From Ruegeria arenilitoris (GTDB lineage Bacteria > Pseudomonadota > Alphaproteobacteria > Rhodobacterales > Rhodobacteraceae), in assembly GCF_042675705.1 (NCBI RefSeq), contig NZ_JBHTJJ010000006.1: 64,000 bases of DNA, one strand, 5' to 3'. Below the pieces are notes generated by a model that saw nothing but the letters and a program-made list of their open reading frames with translations, did no database searches and had not been told where the DNA came from. How positions within the stretch are numbered: the stretch's first letter is position 1; every line of letters starts with the position of its first letter. Both the position numbers and the translations under genes were made by a program. Positions 9,513 through 18,103 of this stretch are shown here, piece after piece.

Positions 9513-10312
9513 TGTCGGTTCTGATCGCGATCCCCGCCCGCTATGCCTCGACCCGCTATCCGGGCAAACCGCTGGTGCCGCTGACCGGCGCAACGGGAAA
9601 GCCCATGACCCTGATCGAGCGGTCGTGGCGCGCGGCCATGTCGGTTTCGGGTGTCGACCGTGTGGTGGTGGCCACCGATGACGACCGCATCCGCGCTGCA
9701 GCCGAGGGCTTTGGTGCCGAGGTGGTGATGACCTCGGAAAGCTGCGCGAACGGCACCGAGCGCTGCGCCGAGGCGCATGACAGGCTGGGCGGCGGGTACG
9801 AGATCGTGGTCAACCTGCAGGGCGACGCCCCCCTGACCCCGCATTGGTTCATCGAGGATCTGGTCAATGGCCTGCGCGCCGCGCCCGAGGCCGGCGTAGC
9901 CACGCCGGTGCTGCGGTGCGACGGCGAGGCGCTGAACGGGCTGCTGAACGACCGCAGGAACGGCCGGGTCGGTGGTACCACCGCCGTCTTCGCGACCGAT
10001 CACAGCGCGCTTTATTTCTCGAAGGAAGTGATCCCCTTCACGGCCGAAACCTATGCCGTGTCGGATCCTACGCCGGTGTTCCACCATGTGGGCGTCTACG
10101 CCTACCGCCCCGACGCGCTGGCCGCCTATCCGAGCTGGCCGGTCGGACCGCTGGAGCAGCTCGAGGGGCTGGAACAGCTGCGGTTCATGGAAAACGGGCG
10201 CAAGGTTCTGTGTGTCGAGGTCGAGGCAAAAGGCCGCCAGTTCTGGGAGTTGAACAATCCGCAGGACGTGACCAAGATCGAAAGCATGATGTCCGCGATG
10301 GGGTTGGAATAG
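9512..10312 (+). CDS. kdsB: 3-deoxy-manno-octulosonate cytidylyltransferase
   Basis: KdsB activates Kdo as CMP-Kdo for lipopolysaccharide core and for the Kdo linker of ABC-exported capsules. The 266-residue protein starts MSVLIAIPARYASTRYPGKP with the nucleotide-binding motif, and has NLQGDAPLTPHWFIEDL and the later VFHHVGVYAYRPDALAAY motif. AAGGAGG sits just before the ATG, which overlaps the cysQ stop, so the two genes are almost certainly cotranscribed. The stretch NLQGDAPL replaces the more usual NxQGDEPL, and the insert EALNGLLNDRRNGRVGGTT is longer than in E. coli KdsB. A closely related 8-amino-sugar cytidylyltransferase is the alternative. Confidence 0.85.
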   Translation: MSVLIAIPARYASTRYPGKPLVPLTGATGKPMTLIERSWRAAMSVSGVDRVVVATDDDRIRAAAEGFGAEVVMTSESCANGTERCAEAHDRLGGGYEIVVNLQGDAPLTPHWFIEDLVNGLRAAPEAGVATPVLRCDGEALNGLLNDRRNGRVGGTTAVFATDHSALYFSKEVIPFTAETYAVSDPTPVFHHVGVYAYRPDALAAYPSWPVGPLEQLEGLEQLRFMENGRKVLCVEVEAKGRQFWELNNPQDVTKIESMMSAMGLE

Positions 10313-10385
10313 ACGCAAATTCCCCGTTCCCCGCGGGCAGCCTGGCAGCTAACCCATGACCGGCAGACATTCGGCAGGACCACGG

Positions 10386-11369
10386 ATGACCAATATACTT
10401 GTGACCGGCGGCGCCGGATATATCGGATCTCATGCCTGCAAGGCACTGGCGCGGGCGGGCTATGTGCCCGTGACCTATGACAACCTCGTCACCGGCTGGC
10501 AGGATGCGGTGAAATTCGGCCCGTTCGAACAGGGCGATCTGCTGGACCGCGCGCGGCTGGATCAGGTCTTTGCCACGTACAAACCGGCGGCGGTGATGCA
10601 TTTCGCCGCGCTCAGCCAGGTCGGCGAAGCCATGAGCGAGCCGGGCCGGTACTGGCGCAACAACGTCACCGGATCGCTGAACCTGATCGAGGCGGCCGTG
10701 GCCGCCGGTTGCCGGGATTTCGTGTTCTCGTCCACCTGCGCAACCTATGGCGACCACGACAACGTGGTGCTGGACGAATCCACGCCGCAACACCCCCTGA
10801 ACGCCTATGGCGCCTCGAAACGCGCGATCGAGGACATCCTGCGCGATTTCGAACAGGCGCACGGGCTGAACCACGTGATCTTTCGCTATTTCAACGTGGC
10901 CGGTGCCGACCCTGACGGCGACGTGGGCGAGTTTCACCGCCCCGAGACGCATTTGGTTCCGCTGTTGTTGGACGCGATCGACGGCAAGCGCGACGCGCTG
11001 ACCGTCTATGGCACCGATTACGATACGCCCGACGGCACCTGCATCCGCGACTATGTCCATGTCTGCGACCTGGTGGATGCGCATGTGCTGGGCCTGCACT
11101 GGCTGGAACAGGGCAAGGGCAGCCGGGTGTTCAATCTGGGCACCGGCACCGGGTTTTCGGTGAAAGAGGTGATCGCGCAATCGCACAGCGTGACCAACCG
11201 CGAGGTGCCCTTCAATGTCGGTCCGCGCCGGGCGGGCGATTGCACCAAGCTGGTGTCAGGCTCGACCCGGGCCGAGGCCGAGCTGGGCTGGCGGCCGAAA
11301 CGGTCGCGGCTGGAAGTGATGATCGCCGATGCCTGGCGCTGGCATCAGAATGGCCATTACGAAACGTGA
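10386..11369 (+). CDS. galE: UDP-glucose 4-epimerase
   Basis: GalE interconverts UDP-glucose and UDP-galactose, supplying galactose for envelope glycans. From MTNILVTGGAGYIGSHACKA at 10386 (AGGA box upstream) the product is 327 residues with the NAD-binding GGAGYIGSH motif, the catalytic YxxxK as AYGASKRAIED near residue 139, and the SDR substrate motifs FRYFNVAGADPDG and GTDYDTPDGTCIRDYVHV. An in-frame start at 10356 adds ten unsupported residues. It lies in the middle of the glycan cluster, 7 nt before the first glycosyltransferase. Confidence 0.94.
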   Translation: MTNILVTGGAGYIGSHACKALARAGYVPVTYDNLVTGWQDAVKFGPFEQGDLLDRARLDQVFATYKPAAVMHFAALSQVGEAMSEPGRYWRNNVTGSLNLIEAAVAAGCRDFVFSSTCATYGDHDNVVLDESTPQHPLNAYGASKRAIEDILRDFEQAHGLNHVIFRYFNVAGADPDGDVGEFHRPETHLVPLLLDAIDGKRDALTVYGTDYDTPDGTCIRDYVHVCDLVDAHVLGLHWLEQGKGSRVFNLGTGTGFSVKEVIAQSHSVTNREVPFNVGPRRAGDCTKLVSGSTRAEAELGWRPKRSRLEVMIADAWRWHQNGHYET

Positions 11370-11376
11370 TCATGCC

Positions 11377-12420
11377 ATGGGCGTCGCGCACCACCATGAC
11401 GAAAACGCCCCGGGCTGGGTTCGCAGATACCGCCTGCGCCTGAAACGCAAGCGCCTGTTGTGGCGGTCCTTCCGCAGCCGCCACGCGTTGACACCGGTTT
11501 CGGACAAGACCCGGCTGATCGCGCGCACCGACATTCTGGCCTTTACCACCCTGCGCAACGAGATCGAGCGCCTGCCCTGGTTCCTGCGCCACTATCGTCG
11601 GCTGGGGGTCGATCATTTCCTGATGGTCGACAACGGCAGCGATGACGGTTCGACCACCTATCTGCTGAACCAGCCGGACGTGTCGCTGTGGCAAACGCAG
11701 GCCAGCTATCGCGAGGCGCGGTTCGGGCTGGACTGGTTGACCTGGTTGCAGATGCGATATGGCCATGGCCACTGGACCCTGATGGTGGATGCCGACGAAC
11801 TGCTGATCTATGCCCATCACGACAGCCGCGACCTGCGCGATCTGACGGGTTGGCTGGACCAAACCGGACAGCCGGCCTTTGGCGCGCTGATGCTTGATCT
11901 ATACCCGAAAGGCCCGTTGGGCACGGCGCCCTATAACCCCGAGACCGACCCGACCGAAACTTTGAACTGGTTCGATCCCGGCCCTTACAGGGCGCGCCGG
12001 CAAGAGCCGCTGGGAAACCTGTGGGTGCAAGGCGGCGTTCGCGAACGCGCCTTCTTTGCCGATTGCCAGGACCAGTCTCCAACCCTGAACAAGATCCCGC
12101 TGGTGAAGTGGAACCGTCGCTATGCCTTCGTGAACTCCTGCCACTCGGCCCTGCCCCGACACCTGAATTTTGCCTATGACGGGCCCTCCGGGCAAACCCC
12201 CTCGGGCGTCCTGTTGCACACGAAATTCCTGCCGCAAGTCGTCGAGAAGTCGCGTATCGAAAAACAAAGGCGCCAGCATTTTCATGATCCCGACCAATTC
12301 GGGCCATACTATGATGGCATCATTGCCGGACCTGACCTTTGGACTCCACAATCAGAACGGTATTCAGGCTGGGCGCAGCTGCAGAGCCTTGGGCTGCTGT
12401 CAGCGGGCGGGTGGACGTGA
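11377..12420 (+). CDS. Glycosyltransferase family 2-like protein (first of a tandem pair)
   Basis: A 347-residue putative glycosyltransferase of the GT-A fold, related to the Glyco_tranf_2_4 group. It has a basic N-terminus (RLRLKRKRLLWRS), the nucleotide-sugar segment TTLRNEIERLPWFLRHYRRL, the acidic motif MVDNGSDDGSTTYLL, and the probable metal-binding motif VDADELLIY. The start at 11377 was chosen because the next gene aligns with it residue for residue from its own ATG at 12549, and both then have exactly 347 codons. Starts at 11329 and 11350 would overlap galE. No membrane segment is visible, so it probably acts at the cytoplasmic face. Donor and acceptor are unknown. Confidence 0.8.
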   Translation: MGVAHHHDENAPGWVRRYRLRLKRKRLLWRSFRSRHALTPVSDKTRLIARTDILAFTTLRNEIERLPWFLRHYRRLGVDHFLMVDNGSDDGSTTYLLNQPDVSLWQTQASYREARFGLDWLTWLQMRYGHGHWTLMVDADELLIYAHHDSRDLRDLTGWLDQTGQPAFGALMLDLYPKGPLGTAPYNPETDPTETLNWFDPGPYRARRQEPLGNLWVQGGVRERAFFADCQDQSPTLNKIPLVKWNRRYAFVNSCHSALPRHLNFAYDGPSGQTPSGVLLHTKFLPQVVEKSRIEKQRRQHFHDPDQFGPYYDGIIAGPDLWTPQSERYSGWAQLQSLGLLSAGGWT

Positions 12421-12548
12421 ACGGGGAATCCTGTGCCCCAAAAACCCATGCTTGGCTAACGGCTTTTAAATACATTGCTTCGCAAGGTGCGAAAATGTCA
12501 TAAAACGTTAGTGTCCGGCTCCCGTCTGACCAAATGCGGACCCCGGGC

Positions 12549-13592
12549 ATGCTCGCGTATTACAAGAAGGTTGGGCAGCGCGTGAGCCTTTTGGATTCTT
12601 ACCGGATGAGACTGCGGCGCAAGCGCCGTCTTGTGCGCTGCATCCGCCGAAGACGCGATCTGCGCACCGTCCGCAACAACACCCGGCAGATCCGGTCCGG
12701 TGATGTTCTGCTGATGAGCGTCGTGCGCAACGAAAAGATCCGCCTGCCCTATTTTCTGGACTATTACCGCAAGCTGGGCGTCCGGCATTTCCTGTTCGTC
12801 GACAATGACAGCACGGATGGCACGCTGGACTATCTCAAGGCGCAGCCCGATGTCTCGGTCTGGTATACGAATGCCAGCTATCGCCGTTCGACATTCGGCA
12901 TCGACTGGTCCAACTACTTGCTGCGGAAATACGCCCATGGACACTGGGTTCTGACCGTAGATCCGGACGAGTTCCTGATCTATCCGTTCTGCGACACACG
13001 TCCCATCGACGCGCTGACCGACTGGTTGGACGGCACCGGGGTGCGCAGTTTCGGGACGATGCTGCTGGACATGTATCCCGAGGGGCCGATTCAGGACGCC
13101 ACCTATCACGAGGGGCAGGACCCGTTCGAAATTGCCGCATGGTTCGACTCGGGCAACTACATGATCACCAAGAACCCGGCCTATGGAAACTTGTGGATCC
13201 AGGGCGGGCCACGGGCAAGGGTTTTCTTTCAGGACAAGCCCGCGAAAGCGCCCGCGCTGAACAAGATCCCTCTGGTCAAATGGGATCGGCGCTATGTCTA
13301 TGTCAGCTCGACCCATGCGCTGCTGCCGCGCGGCCTTAACCAAGTCTATGACGAGTGGGGCGGCGAGAAAACCAGCGGCGCATTGCTGCATGCCAAGCTG
13401 ATCAACACGCTGGGTGACAAAGCCCGCGAAGAACTGCAGCGCGGCGAACACTACCGCGCGTCTGGCGAATACAGGGCCTATGTCGATCAGTTGGAGAGCA
13501 AACCGGTTTTCTGGTGCAAATGGTCCGAGAAATACATCAATTGGCGCCAACTTGAGATTCTGGGTCTGATGTCCAAAGGGAACTGGGCATGA
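12549..13592 (+). CDS. Glycosyltransferase family 2-like protein (second of a tandem pair)
   Basis: A 347-residue paralogue of the preceding gene; by eye about half of the residues match. Shared landmarks include VVRNEKIRLPYFLDYYRKLG, FVDNDSTDGTLDYL, AHGHWVLTVDPDEFLIYP, GNLWIQGG and the strongly conserved LNKIPLVKWDRRY. The last is useful as a signature of this subfamily. An ATG 15 nt upstream at 12534 is in frame but has no better ribosome binding site. It overlaps the Core-2 gene by 4 nt (ATGA). Substrates are not predictable from sequence alone. Confidence 0.8.
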   Translation: MLAYYKKVGQRVSLLDSYRMRLRRKRRLVRCIRRRRDLRTVRNNTRQIRSGDVLLMSVVRNEKIRLPYFLDYYRKLGVRHFLFVDNDSTDGTLDYLKAQPDVSVWYTNASYRRSTFGIDWSNYLLRKYAHGHWVLTVDPDEFLIYPFCDTRPIDALTDWLDGTGVRSFGTMLLDMYPEGPIQDATYHEGQDPFEIAAWFDSGNYMITKNPAYGNLWIQGGPRARVFFQDKPAKAPALNKIPLVKWDRRYVYVSSTHALLPRGLNQVYDEWGGEKTSGALLHAKLINTLGDKAREELQRGEHYRASGEYRAYVDQLESKPVFWCKWSEKYINWRQLEILGLMSKGNWA

Positions 13593-15292
13593 GCGGGACC
13601 CTGGGCATCGTGATGCTGGTCCATACTGCGCTGGACCGGGCTGAGCAGGTTGCCCGGCACTGGACCGCGGCAGGTTGTCCGGTGGTCATCCACGTCGACC
13701 GCAAAGTCGACCCGGCTGTGTTCAAAGACTTTGTCGCGGCCTGCGGGGATGATCCGCTGATCCTGTTCTGCGACCGCCAGGCCTGCGAGTGGGGCGGCTG
13801 GGGTATCGTTGCGGCTTCGCAATCTGCCGCGACGCTGATGCTGGAGCGCTTTCCCGGCGTACGCCATGTCTTTCTGTCATCGGGCTCTTGTCTGCCATTG
13901 CGCCCGGTTCAGGACCTGATCGATTACCTGAGCGACCGGCCTCGCGTGGATTTCATTGAAAGCGCCACCACCGCCGATGTCAGTTGGACCGTGGGCGGGC
14001 TGGACCTTGAACGCTTTACCCTTCGGTTTCCCTTCTCGTGGCGCAAACACCGCAAGCTGTTTGACCGCTTCGTCAAGCTTCAGCGCGCGGTCGGATATCG
14101 GCGGACAATCCCCAACGGACTGATCCCGCATATGGGCAGCCAGTGGTGGTGCCTGACTCGGCAGACCCTGACCGCGATCCTGCAAGACCCCAAGCGAGAG
14201 GTCTATGATCGATACTTCCGGCATGTCTGGATCCCCGACGAAAGCTATTTCCAGACGCTGGCGCGGCTCTATTCCACCCAGATCGAAAGCCGATCGCTGA
14301 CCCTGTCGAAATTCGACTATCAGGGCCGCCCGCACATCTTCTATGACGATCACCTGCAGTTGCTGCGCCGATCCGATTGTTTTGTCGCCCGCAAGATCTG
14401 GCCGCGCGCCGACCGGCTGTATCAGGCGTTTCTGAACGATCAGTATCTCGCCGGAAAACCCGCCGAGCCCAATCCCGGCAAGATCGACCGCGTTTTTTCC
14501 AAAGCGGTCGAGCGTCGTACCCGCGGCCGCGACGGCCTGTACATGCAAAGTCGTTTTCCCCGCCATGGCAGCGAAAACGGCCTGACCGCGTTTCCTTACT
14601 CCGTGTTTCAGGGTTTTTCCGAGTTGTTTGAGGGCTTTGAAAGCTGGCTGGGCAATGCGTCAGGCGCCCGCGTCCATGGGCATCTGTTCAACCCCACGCG
14701 TGCCGAGTTTGCCGAAGGCGAGACCATCCTGAACGGGTCCCTCAGCGACAACGCCGTTTTACGCGACTACAATCCGACGGCTTTTCTTTCGAACCTGATC
14801 TGGAACACCCGGGGCGAACGCCAGTGTTTTCAATTCGGCCCCGCTGACACCCAGAAGATCAATTGGTTTCTGGCAAGAGACAAGAACGCACGGGTCTGCG
14901 TGGTCACCGGTGCCTGGGCTGTTCCGCTGTTTCGGTCGAACATGAATTTCGCCGACATCCGCGCCGAAGCGGCCCGCCTGCAAAAGATCGAGACCGAACA
15001 GCTTGAGGTGCTGGATTCCGTGTGGACCAAAGCGCGCGTGCATGTTTGGTCAATGGCCGAATTCGTTGAGTCTCCGATGGAACATCTGCAAACCGTTCTT
15101 GAAGAGATGGGCGCGACGCAGCCCAGCCATCTGATCGAGGCGCCGACGATGGTTGATCTGGCCGGGTTTGGAAAGTTCCTGCAAAACCTCAAGAACCAGG
15201 GAATGCACCCTCACCTGATGGGCGACTTTCCTGCCGACGATGTATTCGGCAATCAGACCCGCCCGTATCGCAAGCCCTACCTGGTGCAATGA
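13589..15292 (+). CDS. Core-2/I-branching (GT14-like) glycosyltransferase with C-terminal extension
   Basis: The N-terminal 260 or so residues match the Core-2/I-branching family of beta-glycosyltransferases (GlcNAc or xylose donors): LGIVMLVHTALDRAEQVARH at the start, HVDRKVDP near residue 39, RHVFLSSGSCLPLRPVQDL near 91, and GSQWWCLTRQTLTAIL followed by WIPDESYFQTL, where the Glu is the expected catalytic base. From about residue 290 to 567 there is a further domain with no motif known to me beyond a roseobacter-type DUF (perhaps DUF5927/5928). It ends VFGNQTRPYRKPYLVQ. The gene overlaps the upstream transferase by 4 nt and is followed 6 nt later by the sulfotransferase. Confidence 0.82.
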   Translation: MSGTLGIVMLVHTALDRAEQVARHWTAAGCPVVIHVDRKVDPAVFKDFVAACGDDPLILFCDRQACEWGGWGIVAASQSAATLMLERFPGVRHVFLSSGSCLPLRPVQDLIDYLSDRPRVDFIESATTADVSWTVGGLDLERFTLRFPFSWRKHRKLFDRFVKLQRAVGYRRTIPNGLIPHMGSQWWCLTRQTLTAILQDPKREVYDRYFRHVWIPDESYFQTLARLYSTQIESRSLTLSKFDYQGRPHIFYDDHLQLLRRSDCFVARKIWPRADRLYQAFLNDQYLAGKPAEPNPGKIDRVFSKAVERRTRGRDGLYMQSRFPRHGSENGLTAFPYSVFQGFSELFEGFESWLGNASGARVHGHLFNPTRAEFAEGETILNGSLSDNAVLRDYNPTAFLSNLIWNTRGERQCFQFGPADTQKINWFLARDKNARVCVVTGAWAVPLFRSNMNFADIRAEAARLQKIETEQLEVLDSVWTKARVHVWSMAEFVESPMEHLQTVLEEMGATQPSHLIEAPTMVDLAGFGKFLQNLKNQGMHPHLMGDFPADDVFGNQTRPYRKPYLVQ

Positions 15293-15298
15293 CCCCGC

Positions 15299-16735
15299 AT
15301 GCCGACCGACTTTGACTATTTCATCATTCTTGCCGAAATGCGTACCGGGTCGAACCTGCTGGAGGCAAACCTGAATGCGTTGGACGGCGTGCAGTGTCAT
15401 GGCGAGGCGTTCAATCCGCACTTCATCGGATACCCGAAAGCAACCGAAGTACTGGGTTTTTCACTGGAAGACAGGGATGCTGCGCCGGACCGCCTGATTG
15501 AAGCGATGCGTTCCGCGCCGGAGGGTCTGCACGGGTTCCGGTTTTTTCACTCGCACGACCCCCGGGCCCTGACGATGGCGCTGAACGATCCGCGCTGCGC
15601 AAAGATCATTCTCAACCGCAACCCGTTGGACAGCTACATCTCGCTCAAGATTGCGCGGGAGACTCAGCAGTGGATGCTGACCAACGTGAAACGCAGGCGC
15701 ACCACCAAGGTTGCGTTTGATGCGGACGAGTTTCGGGACTACGTGGATGAGCAGCAGGCGTTTCAGCTGAGTTTGGTCAATCAGCTGCAAAAATCTGGAC
15801 AGACCGCATTTTTTATCGGTTACGAGGATCTGACCCAACTGGATGTTCTGAACGGACTGGCGGCGTGGCTGGGGGTTGAGGCGCGTCTGGATCAACTGGC
15901 CCCGGATCTCAAACCTCAGAACCCGGAACCGGCCCTGTCCAAAGTGACCAATCCCGAAGCCATGGATGCGGCCCTTGCGGCGCTGGACCGGTTCAACCTG
16001 CACCGAACGCCGAACTTCGAACCACGACGGGGCCCGGCCGTTTCGCGTCATATCGCGGCCGCGGAAACGCCGTTGATGTATCTGCCGATCCGTGGTGGAC
16101 CGGAACAGATCGTGGCCCAATGGATGTCCGATCTGGATGGCGGCGAGCTGATCACCGACCGAAACCAGAAACAGGTGCGCCGCTGGATGAAGGCGCATCC
16201 TGGTCACCGGAAATTCACGGTCCTGCGGCACCCGTTGGCGCGGGCGCATTCGGTGTTTTGCGAACGGATCCTCGGCACCGGGCCCGGCGCATATGCCGGA
16301 ATCCGCAACCGGCTGCGCAACGGGTTCAAGTTGCCTATCCCGGGCCAGGTGCGCGATGGGAACTATTCGCTCGAGCAGCACTATCAGGCGTTTTCGGCGT
16401 TTCTTGAGTTTCTGCAGCTGAATCTTTCTGGCCAGACCCCGATCCGGGTCGACGGGTTGTGGTGTACACAAGCCCGCATGTTGGAGGGGATCGCGGGCTT
16501 TGCCCTGCCCGACCTCATACTGCGCGAGGAAGAGATGGCCACCGCGCTACCGGATCTGGCCCGCAGCTTGGGGCACAGCGCCCCGCCGAAGCCCGGCGTG
16601 CCCACGCCGGACCAGCCCTATTCGTTGGATCAGATCTACGATGACAAGCTCGAGGCGCTGGCCGAGGAAACCTATCAGCGCGACTATCTGCAGTTCGGAT
16701 TCGGGAAATGGCGGCCTATCAGGGACGAACGGTGA
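15299..16735 (+). CDS. Two-part sulfotransferase-family protein
   Basis: A 478-residue protein with sulfotransferase features in both halves. The N-terminal half has the PAPS 5'-phosphosulfate loop EMRTGSNLLEANLN (residues 13-26) and the 3'-phosphate motif LNRNPLDSYISLK (105-117). The C-terminal half has a second 3'-phosphate-type motif, VLRHPLARAHSVF (308-320), as in carbohydrate sulfotransferases. Its expected P-loop is replaced by YLPIRGGPEQIVAQWM (261-276), which lacks the usual K/R-[TS]-G-[ST] pattern. No membrane segment is seen. With cysQ and glycosyltransferases in the same strand run, a role in sulfating a surface glycan is likely but inferred. The 3' end overlaps the convergent ykuD gene by 17 nt. 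Confidence 0.78.
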   Translation: MPTDFDYFIILAEMRTGSNLLEANLNALDGVQCHGEAFNPHFIGYPKATEVLGFSLEDRDAAPDRLIEAMRSAPEGLHGFRFFHSHDPRALTMALNDPRCAKIILNRNPLDSYISLKIARETQQWMLTNVKRRRTTKVAFDADEFRDYVDEQQAFQLSLVNQLQKSGQTAFFIGYEDLTQLDVLNGLAAWLGVEARLDQLAPDLKPQNPEPALSKVTNPEAMDAALAALDRFNLHRTPNFEPRRGPAVSRHIAAAETPLMYLPIRGGPEQIVAQWMSDLDGGELITDRNQKQVRRWMKAHPGHRKFTVLRHPLARAHSVFCERILGTGPGAYAGIRNRLRNGFKLPIPGQVRDGNYSLEQHYQAFSAFLEFLQLNLSGQTPIRVDGLWCTQARMLEGIAGFALPDLILREEEMATALPDLARSLGHSAPPKPGVPTPDQPYSLDQIYDDKLEALAEETYQRDYLQFGFGKWRPIRDER

Positions 16736-17237
16736 TCAACGTACCTTCGTTCACCATCGCATAGATCTCTTCGATCTCTTCGTTCTTGACGGCGATGCAG
16801 CCCGCGGTCCAATCCGGTGTCTTCTTCGCGCGCTTGAATTCCTTGCGCAGGTTCGGTTGGCCGTGAATGAAAATGTCTCCACCCGGGTCGAAGCCCATCG
16901 CCTTTGCCTTGGCGATATCCTGGCTGTTGGGATAGGAAATCCCCAGCGACAGGTGATATCGGCTGCGAGGGTTGCGGCGGTCGATCAGGTACGTACCTTC
17001 GGGTGTGCGACCGTCTCCGCGCTTGACCTTTGTGCCGCTTGGAGCGAACCCAAGCTCGACATCATATTCGCGCAAGATCTGCTCGTGATGCAGCAGATAC
17101 ATCTTGCGCGCGCCCTTGTTCACCACGATGGATGTCACCTCGGGTCCGTTGTAGGTCAGAAACCGGGGGCCCGCACTTCCACAAGCCGAAAGGCTCAGTG
17201 TTGCCAGTGCACCCAATCCAAATGCTCGACGATCCAT
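16719..17237 (-). CDS. L,D-transpeptidase (YkuD-domain) lipoprotein
   Basis: YkuD enzymes form 3-3 cross-links in peptidoglycan or attach proteins to it. From the ATG at 17237 the product is 172 residues with a lipoprotein signal, MDRRAFGLGALATLSLSACG (lipobox LSAC, lipidated Cys19). The catalytic motif is visible as IFIHGQPN followed about 25 residues later by DWTAGCIAVKN, where Cys is the nucleophile. The usual S-H-G-C-[IV]-R form is thus altered to TAGCIAV. The longer reading frame to 17297 adds a cytoplasmic-looking leader and was rejected. Confidence 0.88.
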   Translation of the reverse strand: MDRRAFGLGALATLSLSACGSAGPRFLTYNGPEVTSIVVNKGARKMYLLHHEQILREYDVELGFAPSGTKVKRGDGRTPEGTYLIDRRNPRSRYHLSLGISYPNSQDIAKAKAMGFDPGGDIFIHGQPNLRKEFKRAKKTPDWTAGCIAVKNEEIEEIYAMVNEGTLITVRP

Positions 17238-17293
17238 GATTTCACTGCCTGCTCGTTTTTTCGCATAATGCCAAAATCCGGCAGAAACGGAAA

Positions 17294-18103
17294 TCACTTT
17301 TTGCTGTTCATATGCTCGGTCAGGCGGCGTTCGATCGATTCAAGCCGGTCCAGCACCTCGTCCCGATAGGCATCCGTCTTGACTTCATCCTCGGCGTGGT
17401 GGGCATCCTGCATCGAATTCACGATCAGACCGACCAGCAGGTTCACGACCGCGAAGGTCGTGACCATGATGAAGGGCACGAAGAACAGCCAGGCGTAGGG
17501 ATAGACCTCCATCACCGGGCGGACGATGCCCATCGACCAGCTTTCCAACGTCATGATCTGGAACAGGGTATAGGCCGACAGACCCAGATCACCGAACCAC
17601 TCCGGGAAGCTGTCCGAGAACAGTTTGGTCGAGATCACCGCGCCGATATAGAACAGGATCGCCATCAGCAGGAACACGCTGCCCATGCCCGGCAACGCCT
17701 GGATGAACCCCTCGACCACCCGGCGCAGGCGCGGCGCGACCGAGATCACCCGCAGCACCCGCAGGATCCGCAACGCACGCAACACCGAAAGACCCGCACC
17801 GCCGGGCACCAACGCGATGCCGACGATCACGAAATCGAAGATGTTCCAGCCATTGAGAAAGAACCGGCGCCCGTTGGCCACCAGTTTCATCGCGATCTCG
17901 GCCACGAAGATGGTCAGGCAGATGGCGTCGAGCAGCACGATCACCGGCCCGAATTTCGCCATCAGGCCGTCCGAGGTTTCCATGCCCAGCAGAACCGCGT
18001 TCACCAGGATGACGCCGGTGATGAATTGCGAAAACCGCGGGTTTTCGACAAAGTCCTGCAGGCGCTGCCGGATCGTCATGCGAAGGGTCTCCTGTCGGGT
18101 CAT
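17294..18103 (-). CDS. Voltage-gated sodium channel, NavBac type
   Basis: A 269-residue six-helix ion channel subunit that assembles as a tetramer in the inner membrane. The S4 voltage sensor is clear: LSVLRALRILRVLRVI (105-120), with arginines at every third position. The pore has the bacterial sodium-selectivity filter TLESWSM (185-191). A C-terminal charged coiled-coil stretch (DAYRDEVLDRLESIERRL) ends the protein, as in NavSp and NavMs. The start at 18103 (MTRQETLRMTIRQRL) overlaps the upstream methyltransferase stop by 4 nt. The frame open to 18181 adds 26 non-homologous residues. Confidence 0.93.
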   Translation of the reverse strand: MTRQETLRMTIRQRLQDFVENPRFSQFITGVILVNAVLLGMETSDGLMAKFGPVIVLLDAICLTIFVAEIAMKLVANGRRFFLNGWNIFDFVIVGIALVPGGAGLSVLRALRILRVLRVISVAPRLRRVVEGFIQALPGMGSVFLLMAILFYIGAVISTKLFSDSFPEWFGDLGLSAYTLFQIMTLESWSMGIVRPVMEVYPYAWLFFVPFIMVTTFAVVNLLVGLIVNSMQDAHHAEDEVKTDAYRDEVLDRLESIERRLTEHMNSKK

